This document shows, piece by piece, positions 48,431 to 56,863 of a stretch of DNA of 64,000 nucleotides. Below the pieces are notes generated by a model. The model did no database searches, was not told the DNA's origin, and saw only the letters and a program-made list of their open reading frames with translations. How positions within the stretch are numbered: the first letter of the stretch is position 1; each line of letters opens with the position of its first letter. Both the position numbers and the translations under genes were made by a program. Origin of the DNA: a virus; the IMG/VR virus record IMGVR_UViG_3300034284_002648, positions 16,258 through 80,257 of that record; one strand, 5' to 3'.

Positions 48431-49425
48431 TCAACGCTTCCTGGTGCTTTGTACTTACCAACAGCATATCCCGGAACGGTGTATTCGTCAACCACCGCAT
48501 CTATGCCCTTTAATTCGATGTCGTGCTTAACTTGTTCACACTTGGTCATAAAACTATCTTTTTGACAAGTTTGATTATCTCTGTATTCTATTACTGGTAG
48601 TATTTGAGAATTTTCGAAAGTAGTTTTACCATAGTGACATAATTTACTACACATCCAGCTTTTGTTTAATCTTGGTTTTCTTGTTTTCTTGATAATTTCA
48701 AATTTATCCCTAAGCATAGCTTCTGTTTTTGGTAAATCAGATTTATCAAAATAAACACTAAAAGCTCCACCGTCATTGATAAAAAATATTGTCACCATAA
48801 TATTATCTATATGAGGATATAGTTTTTGAACAGCATAGTGATAAATTCTAAGCTGTGGATCATCCTCAAGTTTTTCTTGTGTCTTTTCTTGACCGGTTGC
48901 CCAGTTCAATCTTCTGCCTGTTTTCCAGTCTACTATCTCAAAAGTATTTTTATCAATCTGAGTGATAAGATCTATTGTACCCTTTATGGCCAGATCGCCT
49001 TCTAAGATACCATCAGATGTATTATACTTATATTTAGCCCAAGGCTTGTCTATAACTATATCAAAATGTTGTTCGGGACAAACTATGTGTCTGTTTCTTG
49101 GATCAAACATACCATTATTATAAGAAATGGCTTTATTTACCCATAGTTTACAGTCTGAGAAATCTTTTTCTGTCCACTTGTGATGATTAAATTTACTGGT
49201 ATAGTAATCATATACATCTTTGGTAATCACATCAAGATTATACTGATTGATATCGACAGATCCTACAACATCGTCTTCAAATACACTGATCTTTTTTTGT
49301 TCATTATGTTTTATTAAAGCCAATATTTCGAGTACTTTATGTACTATGGTTCCTTTGTCGGCTTTTTGGTTACTAGGACCCCTATAGCCTAAAACATATT
49401 CAAAAAAGTATTGTTGTTCACACAT
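48427..49425 (-). CDS. RecB/Cas4-type PD-(D/E)XK exonuclease (at least 332 aa)
   Basis: Motifs in order: MCEQQYFFEYVLGYRG (the Cys/Tyr block of RecB/Cas4 nucleases), DKGTIVHKVLE (His of motif I), KGTIDLITQ (motif II Asp), FEIVDWKTGRR (motif III D-x-K) and DDPQLRIYHYAV (QxxxY). A CSKLCHYG segment near residue 270 with other late cysteines could hold an Fe-S cluster as in Cas4/AddB, but the spacing is not certain. In-frame sequence upstream of the first ATG reads YFRSSSYNTHS, which looks like the usual family N-terminus. The true start may be an ATT at 49470, eight bases after AAAGGA. Probable role: end processing for recombination or replication. Confidence 0.8.
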   Translation of the reverse strand: MCEQQYFFEYVLGYRGPSNQKADKGTIVHKVLEILALIKHNEQKKISVFEDDVVGSVDINQYNLDVITKDVYDYYTSKFNHHKWTEKDFSDCKLWVNKAISYNNGMFDPRNRHIVCPEQHFDIVIDKPWAKYKYNTSDGILEGDLAIKGTIDLITQIDKNTFEIVDWKTGRRLNWATGQEKTQEKLEDDPQLRIYHYAVQKLYPHIDNIMVTIFFINDGGAFSVYFDKSDLPKTEAMLRDKFEIIKKTRKPRLNKSWMCSKLCHYGKTTFENSQILPVIEYRDNQTCQKDSFMTKCEQVKHDIELKGIDAVVDEYTVPGYAVGKYKAPGSVE

Positions 49426-49463
49426 TGAATGTGTGTTATAGGACGAACTCCTAAAGTATGTAA

Positions 49464-50102
49464 TTATAATTGTAGTATTCCTTTATTATTTAGAAATTTC
49501 TGTATGGTATCATTTTTTTCTTCTATTGTCATAGATGTATTATCCAAAACAAAATCAAACTTGGACCAGTCGAAAAAACACTGGTCTAATGCAGACTCAC
49601 TCTCTGAGTTCGATTTGAACGGATCTTTTGTAAGTCGTATTACTAACCCACCACTATTTTGGATGGCCTCTACTTCGTTTGGAAATCTGCAATCTGCAAC
49701 AAGCGCTATATCTATGTTTTCAGATTTTATCTTATGAATAGTTGCAGCTGACCAAACATCTCTTTTTATTTGTCTAAATATACCAGTTCCTACAAATTCC
49801 ATTACTTGTCTAGCTGTCATAAATCCACTGTCATGATATTCATTATTCCAAGTCCATGTAATATCATAGCCCGGCATATCTTTCCATCTTAGTGATGTAA
49901 GGGTATTTTTATCGTCATCACTACCATAACACTGCTCATAAGTTAATCCTAGTATATTAATACATATATCCTGTTTCAGAGGGTCTGCAAAGCTATATAC
50001 CTTACAAGATAAATTAGGATAATGTTGCTTAACTAAAAGTTGAATATAATCACAGGCCGTACTTTTACCGGACTGTTTCCTACCTGCCATGGCTATTATC
50101 AT
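49464..50102 (-). CDS. Deoxynucleoside monophosphate kinase (212 aa)
   Basis: A T4 gp1-like dNMP kinase: Walker A GRKQSGKST (residues 7-15), then KVYSFADPLK, MTARQVMEFVGTGIFRQI and LVADCRFPNEVEAIQ. These are the substrate-binding and lid signatures of the phage family. It converts dNMPs to dNDPs and so supplies precursors together with the reductase and dCMP deaminase in this window. The start overlaps the primase stop (ATGA). Confidence 0.85.
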   Translation of the reverse strand: MIIAMAGRKQSGKSTACDYIQLLVKQHYPNLSCKVYSFADPLKQDICINILGLTYEQCYGSDDDKNTLTSLRWKDMPGYDITWTWNNEYHDSGFMTARQVMEFVGTGIFRQIKRDVWSAATIHKIKSENIDIALVADCRFPNEVEAIQNSGGLVIRLTKDPFKSNSESESALDQCFFDWSKFDFVLDNTSMTIEEKNDTIQKFLNNKGILQL

Positions 50103-51262
50103 TTGATACTCGATATTTGTGGAATAATACTGTTTTTGATTTCGTCTACAGATAATTCACCAACATCAGGCCCATCAAATGTTGGAGAATATATACGATA
50201 TATTTTTTTACACTTCTCTGTGATTTGTTTACATGCCTTTTGACCAGCATCATCGTTGTCCATGAGTAGTATAATATTCATGGCTCCGGATGAATCAATC
50301 AAAAGTTTTTGCTTGTCGCTCATGGATGAACCAAATATTGCTACACTATTATGAATTCCTGCTTCTTCTAGTCTCCAAACATTTCCAGGACTTTCAACAA
50401 GAATAATGTTTTTGGTTTTCTGAATATGGTCTTTTGCAAACCAGAAGTTGTACAAATGCTCTTGTGACTTAAACCCAAAATTATGCTTCCACTTACAATA
50501 TTTCCAAGCATCTTCTTTACTTGGACAAGAATCATCTGGATTGTGGTAATTTTTACACTTTGAACATGAATTAAATATACTCCTACCAGTACAGCCTATA
50601 ATGTATTTCCCATCAATTGAATATACTGGAACAACAATCCTATTGTGCATCTCTTTCTTTGGATTATCACAAAGTCCAACATCATATTTGTTTAATACTT
50701 CTTTAGTATATCCTCTTGAAAGATAATAGTTAGCCGGTATCTGTAATGATTGTCTAACTTGTGCTTTGGTAATTTTAGACAATGGATTAGCAGATGTTGT
50801 TGACTGCTTGACATTCTCTACTATTCTAGCAAATGTTGTTTTTTCAGTATCAGATCTGGATATCTTGATATCTTTTATAGATTTGTTCAATAATGATAGA
50901 CAAAAATCTACCGCTTCTTGAAAGGATGCAGTCGGATCACCATTCTGTGTCCAGCCATATTTGGTTCTAGATAAAACCCCTCTGACAAAACCTATAATAG
51001 AACTTTTAAAAATGTCATCACAATTGTGTGTGCGACATTTCCAATTACCTCTGTAATAGTCTCCAGTATGATAAATATTTATAGCCGAAGCATTATCTCC
51101 ACCATGTATAGGGCAAGACATGGTTATCATTTTATTTGACATTTTATAATCAGGAATGTCTAAGGCTGTTAGTAACTCTTCTATGTTATCACATGTTTGA
51201 TCACAAACAACCTTTAGTTTTTGCTGATTATACGAATGGAATTTCTGTGTCATTGTTTTCAT
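50099..51262 (-). CDS. DnaG-type DNA primase (387 aa)
   Basis: N-terminal CHC2-like zinc motif: MSCPIHGG (Cys50, His53), then WKCRTHNCDD (Cys76, His79, Cys81). A middle region contains RIVVPVYSIDGKYIIGCTGR, the conserved block before TOPRIM in DnaG. The TOPRIM domain has NIILVESPGNVWRLEEAG (metal-binding Glu) and IILLMDNDDAGQKA (D-x-D). A separate Cys cluster (SCSKCKNYHNPDDSC, near residue 234) is an extra zinc-like insertion within that region. At 387 aa it is shorter than cellular DnaG (~580 aa) and has no helicase-binding domain. Start overlaps the helicase end by 35 bases; a second ATG nine bases in is possible. Confidence 0.85.
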   Translation of the reverse strand: MKTMTQKFHSYNQQKLKVVCDQTCDNIEELLTALDIPDYKMSNKMITMSCPIHGGDNASAINIYHTGDYYRGNWKCRTHNCDDIFKSSIIGFVRGVLSRTKYGWTQNGDPTASFQEAVDFCLSLLNKSIKDIKISRSDTEKTTFARIVENVKQSTTSANPLSKITKAQVRQSLQIPANYYLSRGYTKEVLNKYDVGLCDNPKKEMHNRIVVPVYSIDGKYIIGCTGRSIFNSCSKCKNYHNPDDSCPSKEDAWKYCKWKHNFGFKSQEHLYNFWFAKDHIQKTKNIILVESPGNVWRLEEAGIHNSVAIFGSSMSDKQKLLIDSSGAMNIILLMDNDDAGQKACKQITEKCKKIYRIYSPTFDGPDVGELSVDEIKNSIIPQISSIK

Positions 51263-52688
51263 TGTTATCGTCTACAATAAATCCGTCTTGTTTTTTGTTG
51301 CTTGAACTTTTCAATTCTAGTTTTGTTTTACCTTCTGTGATCTTTGCACACCAACCCTTCATATGACAATTAATATAGTCATTATCGTCAAGACCACCAC
51401 CATGTCTGCTAATTAGGGGTACTAATTTTCTATTGCCACTAGCCGGTCCATCTTCAGCAATTTCTTCATCAGACTTTCTTTTGAAGATAGTAAAATTACT
51501 ACACAACCATATGATTCTATCTGAACCAGAAGCGGTATCAGTAGACTCCTTGGTTATACCATCCCTATTTAGCTGGATAAAGGCGACTACGGGTATTTTA
51601 TACCTTACCGCAAAGTTATGCAAGCTTGTCATCATGAATCCTAGCACTTGGTATTCCTTCATATCTTGTGATATACCAGCCGAATCCATTAACTTCAAAT
51701 AATCATAAAATATAACACAGTCTTTAGCGGTTCCATCTGGGTTGAGCCCCACTTCTTTGACAAGCCATCTTCTCATTATTGACAGCTGATCTTCAAATGG
51801 CTTACCAGCAATACTTTTATGATATAGCTTACTGTTTTTAATAGCTTCTATAGCCTTGGATATTTTCATCTTCTTGTCTGGAGACTCTGCAAATTTACCA
51901 GTTTCTATAGCATTGATTTCTATTTCTGTCATCATGGCTAATAGTCTATGGATATGATCTTCTTTTGTCATTTCAGTATCCATGTTCAATACTGGTATGC
52001 CTCGTTGGGCTATATTCGCACCCATATTATCAGACAATAGCGTTTTACCGGTCTTGGGTCTTGCTGCTATAACATTAACAGTACCTTTTCTTAAACCTCC
52101 ACCTATGGATTGATCATAGATGGGGAATCCTGTGGGAATACCAACTTGATCAATTTTATGTAGTTCAAGTTGTTCTACATACTCTTCTAGAGAGTTTCCT
52201 ATATTTTCTGGTCCGGTATCACTATCTACTAGTAGTGAAGAAAAGTTAAAAATACTATCTTCAGCAATACCAACTATAGAAGAGATTGCTTCATTTCCAG
52301 TTATATCTAGAATTTTTTCTTGAGCTAGTTCTAATTGTTTTCTCAATAGTCTAGCTATTTCTAGCTTACGAATTTTTGCAGCAAATTTTCTAACATTATC
52401 TAGACTTACTGGAAAATCTATTACTGCCTTTAGATGTTGTGTCTCTTCTTTTTTACTAAGTATGTGAGCGACACCTATCTCCTGTGCTATAGAATAAATG
52501 GAGGCTATATCTATTGTAGCCTGATTATTTTCGCACAGCGTTTTGAGACATTTAAATATAATACTGTTACTATCAATTGTAAAGGAAGTATCCTGAACAA
52601 TATCTGCTACGTCTAAATATGCATCTTGCCCATATGTGCAAATGCCTGCTAGTACCGCTCTTTCTGCGGCAGGATCAGCTAAAATCAT
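51228..52688 (-). CDS. dnaB: DnaB-type replicative DNA helicase (486 aa)
   Basis: The N-terminal helical domain reads AAERAVLAGICTYG, as in DnaB. The RecA-like motor follows: GIPTGFPIYDQSIGGGL, Walker A ARPKTGKT (~208-216), NMDTEMTKEDHIHRLLAMM, Walker B-like CVIFYDYLKLMD, and QLNRDG then DTASGSDRI for the DnaB-specific arginine region. It drives fork opening and should act with the adjacent primase. A Lys/Asp-rich tail ends TEIPFV, reminiscent of SSB- or clamp-interacting tails; this resemblance is weak. Confidence 0.92.
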   Translation of the reverse strand: MILADPAAERAVLAGICTYGQDAYLDVADIVQDTSFTIDSNSIIFKCLKTLCENNQATIDIASIYSIAQEIGVAHILSKKEETQHLKAVIDFPVSLDNVRKFAAKIRKLEIARLLRKQLELAQEKILDITGNEAISSIVGIAEDSIFNFSSLLVDSDTGPENIGNSLEEYVEQLELHKIDQVGIPTGFPIYDQSIGGGLRKGTVNVIAARPKTGKTLLSDNMGANIAQRGIPVLNMDTEMTKEDHIHRLLAMMTEIEINAIETGKFAESPDKKMKISKAIEAIKNSKLYHKSIAGKPFEDQLSIMRRWLVKEVGLNPDGTAKDCVIFYDYLKLMDSAGISQDMKEYQVLGFMMTSLHNFAVRYKIPVVAFIQLNRDGITKESTDTASGSDRIIWLCSNFTIFKRKSDEEIAEDGPASGNRKLVPLISRHGGGLDDNDYINCHMKGWCAKITEGKTKLELKSSSNKKQDGFIVDDNNENNDTEIPFV

Positions 52689-52691
52689 AAA

Positions 52692-53186
52692 TTACCCCAA
52701 CTTTGAATGAGATGATGCTATCTTTGTTTTTTGTATTGACAATAAAATATCGGATAAGTTTTTAATATTTCCTGCTAAGTATTGTAGTCTGTCGCTTCGT
52801 TGTTTCGCATATTTTTTGATTTTATTAAGGGCTAATGCTTTATCATTATTTTTTATAGCTTGAAGAGATTTTTCCATATATCCATATCCCTTATAATTGT
52901 TTATTTCATCAGCTATAACATCTTTGATAGTTTCTTCAGACCAATTCAATCTTGCTATTTCCCTGTTAAGGGTTCGTTGAACATGAAAAGAGAATTGGGC
53001 TAAACGATATGCTATTTGAGCGCAATCTTCCGGAGTTAGTTTTTCTAAAACATCTCTGTTCATTGTTAAGTAGCTCTGAAGTTCTGTTTCAGAAAAAGCG
53101 TCTGATTTGTACTTTTCAAATCCTATGCTCTGTTCATACTCATCAAGAATCGTGTCCCAGGATTCAACTTGTTCTTTGGTATTCAT
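52692..53186 (-). CDS. Hypothetical helical protein between helicase and nuclease genes (164 aa)
   Basis: Almost entirely alpha-helical by pattern: MNTKEQVESWDTILDEYEQS, LTPEDCAQIAYRLAQFSFHV, and a basic second half KIKKYAKQRSDRLQYLAGNI. No catalytic motif and no membrane segment. Position between RecA/nuclease genes and DnaB suggests a UvsY-type mediator or helicase-loader-like accessory, but I cannot support either. It starts inside the end of the upstream gene. Confidence 0.55.
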   Translation of the reverse strand: MNTKEQVESWDTILDEYEQSIGFEKYKSDAFSETELQSYLTMNRDVLEKLTPEDCAQIAYRLAQFSFHVQRTLNREIARLNWSEETIKDVIADEINNYKGYGYMEKSLQAIKNNDKALALNKIKKYAKQRSDRLQYLAGNIKNLSDILLSIQKTKIASSHSKLG

Positions 53187-53586
53187 TTAAAATCCTTTGT
53201 GTCCACTGATCTATACTTTCATTGAATGGCAATTCGATATATACTATATCATTTATACGACACCATTCCATTTTATCTCTATCTCTCTTTTTATGCTTCA
53301 TAAATCCTAATTGATTAGAATGATAGTGTGCAACAAATTTATAATGTTGTTCACCATGTACTTCAATACAGAATTTAATTAAGGGCAAATAAAAGTCTAG
53401 ATAGAGAGTTTCTGACTTTCGAAGTATTATAGGTACTTCTTCGAGTGCCACCAAGGTCGGAAAAATATTCTTGATCACACCCCTAGCCTGAACGTGTAAG
53501 CTAGATTTATTTGCCAATTTACTATGAGCCATATTACCAATAAGTTGCCAATTGTGAGAATTGCCGTCTAAATCCTTTACTAGCAT
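53164..53586 (-). CDS. Vsr/DUF559-like nuclease (140 aa)
   Basis: A compact PD-(D/E)XK domain: LYLDFYLPLIKFCIEVHGEQ gives the metal-binding Asp in LDFYLP and the E-V-H-G-E-Q-H-Y motif. A downstream KRDRDKMEWCRINDIVYIEL supplies the Lys and final strand. This resembles very-short-patch-repair-type and homing-type endonucleases. The N-terminus NSHNWQLIGN looks like a small DNA-recognition element, as in free-standing homing enzymes. It overlaps RecA's end by seven bases and the next start by 23, so it is embedded in the operon. It may be a repair nuclease or a domesticated mobile gene. Confidence 0.55.
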   Translation of the reverse strand: MLVKDLDGNSHNWQLIGNMAHSKLANKSSLHVQARGVIKNIFPTLVALEEVPIILRKSETLYLDFYLPLIKFCIEVHGEQHYKFVAHYHSNQLGFMKHKKRDRDKMEWCRINDIVYIELPFNESIDQWTQRILNEYQRTS

Positions 53587-54593
53587 TTGATACCCATCAT
53601 GTTTTTAACTTCGTTATATAACTTATCATAAGCTTCTGGATTATCTAGAATGTATTGTCTGACTTTTTCCAAACCTTGAAGTTTTGGTTTGGCTTCTAAA
53701 AAGTCGAGGGTATACCAAGCACCACCCTTATTAATTAACCCCATATCAGATGCTAATACAATAAGTTCTGTATGCTTGTCAATACCTTGTCCATATCTTA
53801 AATATGATGTAATTGTCCCTCCTGGCGGTCCAAGAGCAGAACATACAACTTGCCACGTTATTTCTTGACCTATTTGATTCCCATCAGCACCAAGAGTCCA
53901 TGGGCTGAAACTTTTGGCTCGTAATTTAATATCTGTTTGATATGCTATAGCCTGACCAGACTTCTCTTTGAACTCTGCACCATAGCCTGTGGGATTGCCC
54001 ATTAAATGAGTGATACCTATGACTATATTTTTATTTACAGGAATAACATTAGCAACCTTTCTGCAAAATTTTGCTAATAATTTAGCACCGTCTGCTCTTT
54101 GCATTTTATCCATATCGGATGTAATTTCTGCTTCTGTACATAAAGCAGAATATGAGTCTATGATTATTACTGACCCTGGTTCTTCATTAATAATTCTTTC
54201 TGCTATTTGAAGATATTCTTCGGCATGTAAAATTTTTCCCTGTTGAGATCCTATAACTTCAAACCTAGATAAATCTAATCCCGGTATGCCTTCAAGATCT
54301 CTTTTTTTCAATCTACCTTCAATATTTAGGTAGTACACAACTCGTGGCTTTTTAAGATCGCCCTGATATTCTTTTTTTTGTGCTGTCGCACAGAAGGACA
54401 AAGACGTTGTGGTTTTGCCGCATTTGGGTTGTCCGGTTAAAACAACAAAACTACCTTCTGGGATACCACCATTTAAAATAACGTCCAGAGCAGGGCTTAC
54501 AGGAATGACCAGAGATGGCTTATCCACCACAGCACTTCCCGATAAAATGATATCAGAACCAAAATCCTTGATGACACCTTCTTTAAGACCCAT
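53580..54593 (-). CDS. recA: RecA-family recombinase (337 aa)
   Basis: Walker A GQPKCGKTTTS (54-64); Walker B EPGSVIIIDSYSALCTEAEI (~135-155); a strand switch NKNIVIGITHLMGNP in place of the RecA loop 1 with ..QxR; and YQTDIKLRAKSF. The length is about that of bacterial RecA (~350 aa) and of phage UvsX-type proteins. It should form filaments on ssDNA and drive strand exchange in phage recombination. Shares overlap of 11 bases with the gene downstream of its start, consistent with coupled translation. Confidence 0.9.
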   Translation of the reverse strand: MGLKEGVIKDFGSDIILSGSAVVDKPSLVIPVSPALDVILNGGIPEGSFVVLTGQPKCGKTTTSLSFCATAQKKEYQGDLKKPRVVYYLNIEGRLKKRDLEGIPGLDLSRFEVIGSQQGKILHAEEYLQIAERIINEEPGSVIIIDSYSALCTEAEITSDMDKMQRADGAKLLAKFCRKVANVIPVNKNIVIGITHLMGNPTGYGAEFKEKSGQAIAYQTDIKLRAKSFSPWTLGADGNQIGQEITWQVVCSALGPPGGTITSYLRYGQGIDKHTELIVLASDMGLINKGGAWYTLDFLEAKPKLQGLEKVRQYILDNPEAYDKLYNEVKNMMGIKC

Positions 54594-55002
54594 TTTCTAT
54601 ATCCTCTAATTTTGATAAAATATTTTTTTTCAGATTGATCGTTTGCCTATGAGAAACATCTTCTTTGCGCTCAAATTTTTTGGTCAAAACATCATTTTCC
54701 TCTTCGAGCAATTTGGCTTCTTGTTCAATTATAGGAATCAGATGAGGCGCTCGCAAGGAGTAGATTCTTTCTGTTTTCGGGTTGTTCATAGCCCTTATAA
54801 CAGGTTTTTCTCCGTATTCTTTAATGAGCTTGTTTGCTGTTGCTATTTGATTACGAAAAAAAGCTGACCACTTTTTATTAGTCCAAAATCTATAATGCAA
54901 ATCCTGCTTATCCATTTTGGCTTTTTTCTCACAAATCATTTCTGTTATGTATTGTGCAGCAGAAACGAATTTGTCATTGGAATATCTAGATGGGTACTTC
55001 AT
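54583..55002 (-). CDS. Hypothetical protein upstream of recA (139 aa)
   Basis: Basic, helical protein beginning MKYPSRYSNDKFVSAAQYITE, with DLHYRFWTNKKWSAFFRNQI and a run of charged residues KLLEEENDVLTKKFERKE that could be a coiled coil. I do not recognise a family, although small basic proteins of this type sit next to phage RecA genes. The start overlaps the preceding stop (ATGA). Confidence 0.55.
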   Translation of the reverse strand: MKYPSRYSNDKFVSAAQYITEMICEKKAKMDKQDLHYRFWTNKKWSAFFRNQIATANKLIKEYGEKPVIRAMNNPKTERIYSLRAPHLIPIIEQEAKLLEEENDVLTKKFERKEDVSHRQTINLKKNILSKLEDIENGS

Positions 55003-55355
55003 ACCTTGTCTGTTTTTAGTACTTCTTTACTTGCTGACGTTAGTGCTTCTTGTAGGTGTTTGTCGAATAGTTCGATAAATTTATCAAAGTCTTCTTTTGC
55101 TGGTAATGGGATGTAATAATTTTTTTCTACCAGTTTTGGAATCTTATAGGATTGACCCTTTTCGTTTAATGATAGTACTTGAAATACGATCTTGGTAAAG
55201 ATTTCGTGTTGGTAATCGGTATGTTTCTCTTCTTCTTCAAACAGTTCACCGTATGCCCCACGAAAATAAACGTCTTTGTCTTTCTGTTTATCTTCTATGA
55301 ATTTAGAAATTATTTCTTCTATCTGTTCTTTTTCAGTTTTCTGTTGTTCTTCCAT
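54999..55355 (-). CDS. Acidic hypothetical protein (118 aa)
   Basis: The start at ATG 55355 (MEEQQKTEKEQIEE) is preferred because AGGA lies eight bases upstream and it begins four bases past the preceding stop. A more distant alternative would overlap the upstream gene by 50 bases. The chain is acidic and helical with no recognised motif: QIEEIISKFIEDKQ, DFDKFIELFDKHLQEAL. Could be an accessory or DNA-mimic-like protein, but there is no direct evidence. Confidence 0.55.
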   Translation of the reverse strand: MEEQQKTEKEQIEEIISKFIEDKQKDKDVYFRGAYGELFEEEEKHTDYQHEIFTKIVFQVLSLNEKGQSYKIPKLVEKNYYIPLPAKEDFDKFIELFDKHLQEALTSASKEVLKTDKV

Positions 55356-55359
55356 AATA

Positions 55360-55740
55360 TTATCCTGGTGATGTCGAACAATTATTACACTTATATCTTT
55401 CTCTAGAGTCAACCATATTGGCGCTTATTTTTTCGGTTTTATTACACACTCTGCATGTAACTTCCACAAAGTCAACAGGTCTATTCCTTGCAGTAGGGGG
55501 GTATTTGCATAATTTTTTATCTATTTCTATATCTTCTTTATGCATATTTGCTTCTGGCATATCAGCAAACTTATTTACTCTTTTCTTTTTGTTGTTAAAT
55601 TTTTTGCTGCTATCCTTTATTGGATCTTCGGGCAAAGTATCTTCATTTTCGTCATTGTCTTCTTCTGGAAGTAGAGACGAAAGTAGTGATATTAATTCTT
55701 GTAATTTTTTTGGATCTTTGGCCAGCTTTTGTAAATCCAT
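55360..55740 (-). CDS. Small zinc-ribbon protein (126 aa)
   Basis: The N-terminal half is helical and acidic (LQELISLLSSLLPEEDNDEN), followed by a basic stretch KKFNNKKKRVNKF. The C-terminal third holds a Cys4 ribbon: VTCRVCNKTEKIS and YKCNNCSTSPG. Such layouts fit small DNA- or RNA-polymerase-binding proteins. The gene starts three bases after the preceding stop. Confidence 0.6.
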   Translation of the reverse strand: MDLQKLAKDPKKLQELISLLSSLLPEEDNDENEDTLPEDPIKDSSKKFNNKKKRVNKFADMPEANMHKEDIEIDKKLCKYPPTARNRPVDFVEVTCRVCNKTEKISANMVDSRERYKCNNCSTSPG

Positions 55741-55743
55741 ATA

Positions 55744-56115
55744 TTATTCCTTTTTCTTTTTTGCCTCACTAGGAACAAAAATTCCATTCATATATCTATT
55801 ATTTTTTGGATTGGCTGGTGGAGCATTCTTTTTAACAGCATCATTGTATTCCGAAGCGTCTTTCGTCATAATAGATACAGTATTGGTTTTTTTACCCATT
55901 GTTGTATTAATCATGAGACTTTTAGATCTACTTGATGTTGGTTCTTGAGCAGTTTTAACCGCAGGACCATCTTTATTAACAGCATTAAATTGTTCTAGAA
56001 CTTTAGACACCTGATCTATACTAAGCTTAAGTTCTTGAGCTATTTCTTCTTTAGTTTTATTTTGTTGAGCCAGCCAGTTTATAGCATATGTATTAGCTTT
56101 ACTTATTCTTGCCAT
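55744..56115 (-). CDS. Small HTH protein (123 aa)
   Basis: A helix-turn-helix-like segment, KTKEEIAQELKLSIDQVSKV (residues ~20-39), is followed by a polar tail ending EAKKKKE. It is probably a DNA-binding protein of the phage; whether it is a regulator or a small packaging/terminase-type protein cannot be told. Ribosome site GGAG, eight bases before the ATG. The start overlaps the preceding stop as TAATG. Confidence 0.55.
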   Translation of the reverse strand: MARISKANTYAINWLAQQNKTKEEIAQELKLSIDQVSKVLEQFNAVNKDGPAVKTAQEPTSSRSKSLMINTTMGKKTNTVSIMTKDASEYNDAVKKNAPPANPKNNRYMNGIFVPSEAKKKKE

Positions 56116-56525
56116 TATATCATCTCCCTTTCTGCATTGTTAAGCCACGATTCATTTTTTGTTTTGAGAAAATTTAGATACATATCAAATATCTTTGGGC
56201 TAACATCTTTATACCTTGTTTGTTCTTTACAAACCCTATTGATAAACTGATGTTGTTGATTATCTTGATATGTGCCTATTGGATTATATAGCTTACCTCT
56301 AGAATCCAATTTAACATAATACCTAGTAGAGTTATTATCTGGTATATATATTGATTTAGCATATGTATTTTCATTCTCTTCTTTAGTTCTAGGATTAAAC
56401 TCTTTATCTTGATAGTCTTCGCTACCAATAATGGTAAAATAGCTTTCTGTTCTTGGTTTGTCCACTTTTGGTTTTTGAGACTGGAAAATACAGCTACTAT
56501 CTAATTTATTTATTCTGTGTTCCAT
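56115..56525 (-). CDS. Hypothetical protein, paralogue A (136 aa)
   Basis: Clearly related to the gene at 56863-57270. Shared blocks in order are YFTIIGSEDYQDKEFNP, AKSIYIP.., YYVKLDSRGKLYNPIGTY, FINRVCKEQTRYKDVSPKIF and MYLNFLKTKNESWLNNAERE. It carries an extra N-terminal segment (MEHRINKLDSSCIFQSQ). I know no function for this family. Placement immediately after an FmdB-like zinc protein, itself after paralogue B, suggests a duplicated functional unit. Confidence 0.6.
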   Translation of the reverse strand: MEHRINKLDSSCIFQSQKPKVDKPRTESYFTIIGSEDYQDKEFNPRTKEENENTYAKSIYIPDNNSTRYYVKLDSRGKLYNPIGTYQDNQQHQFINRVCKEQTRYKDVSPKIFDMYLNFLKTKNESWLNNAEREMI

Positions 56526-56863
56526 TTTATTTTACCCTTTGATTTTTTCATTCTACTCATGCCTGATGGCAATTCTTTTTTCGGAGCTTCGTCTTTATAA
56601 CTATTGTGTTTCTTATAGAGTGCTATTTTTTGATCATCGCTCATTCTTTCACTATTTCTATTAGCTAAATGTCCTATTGTTTTTATTTCACTATCTGATA
56701 GTCTAACAGATGTATTTAGAGTAGATAGATCGTCATGATAACATCTTGAAGTATTTTTGCTACCGCAAGATTCACACTTAACATTTTCTTTATATTCTCT
56801 AATAGAACATACTATTTCAAATTTATTTTCGCACTTACTGCAAAGATATGTATAACAAGGCAT
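56510..56863 (-). CDS. FmdB-family zinc-ribbon protein (117 aa)
   Basis: N-terminal zinc ribbon with Cys8, Cys11, Cys30 and Cys33 (CSKC and CESC pairs) and MPCYTYLCSKCENKFEIVCS at the start. The MP(x)Y.Y.C..C opening is typical of the FmdB/CxxC_CxxC_SSSS family of putative regulators. The C-terminal half is polar and unassigned (SGMSRMKKSKGKIKWNTE). Both neighbours are paralogues of each other. Confidence 0.7.
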   Translation of the reverse strand: MPCYTYLCSKCENKFEIVCSIREYKENVKCESCGSKNTSRCYHDDLSTLNTSVRLSDSEIKTIGHLANRNSERMSDDQKIALYKKHNSYKDEAPKKELPSGMSRMKKSKGKIKWNTE

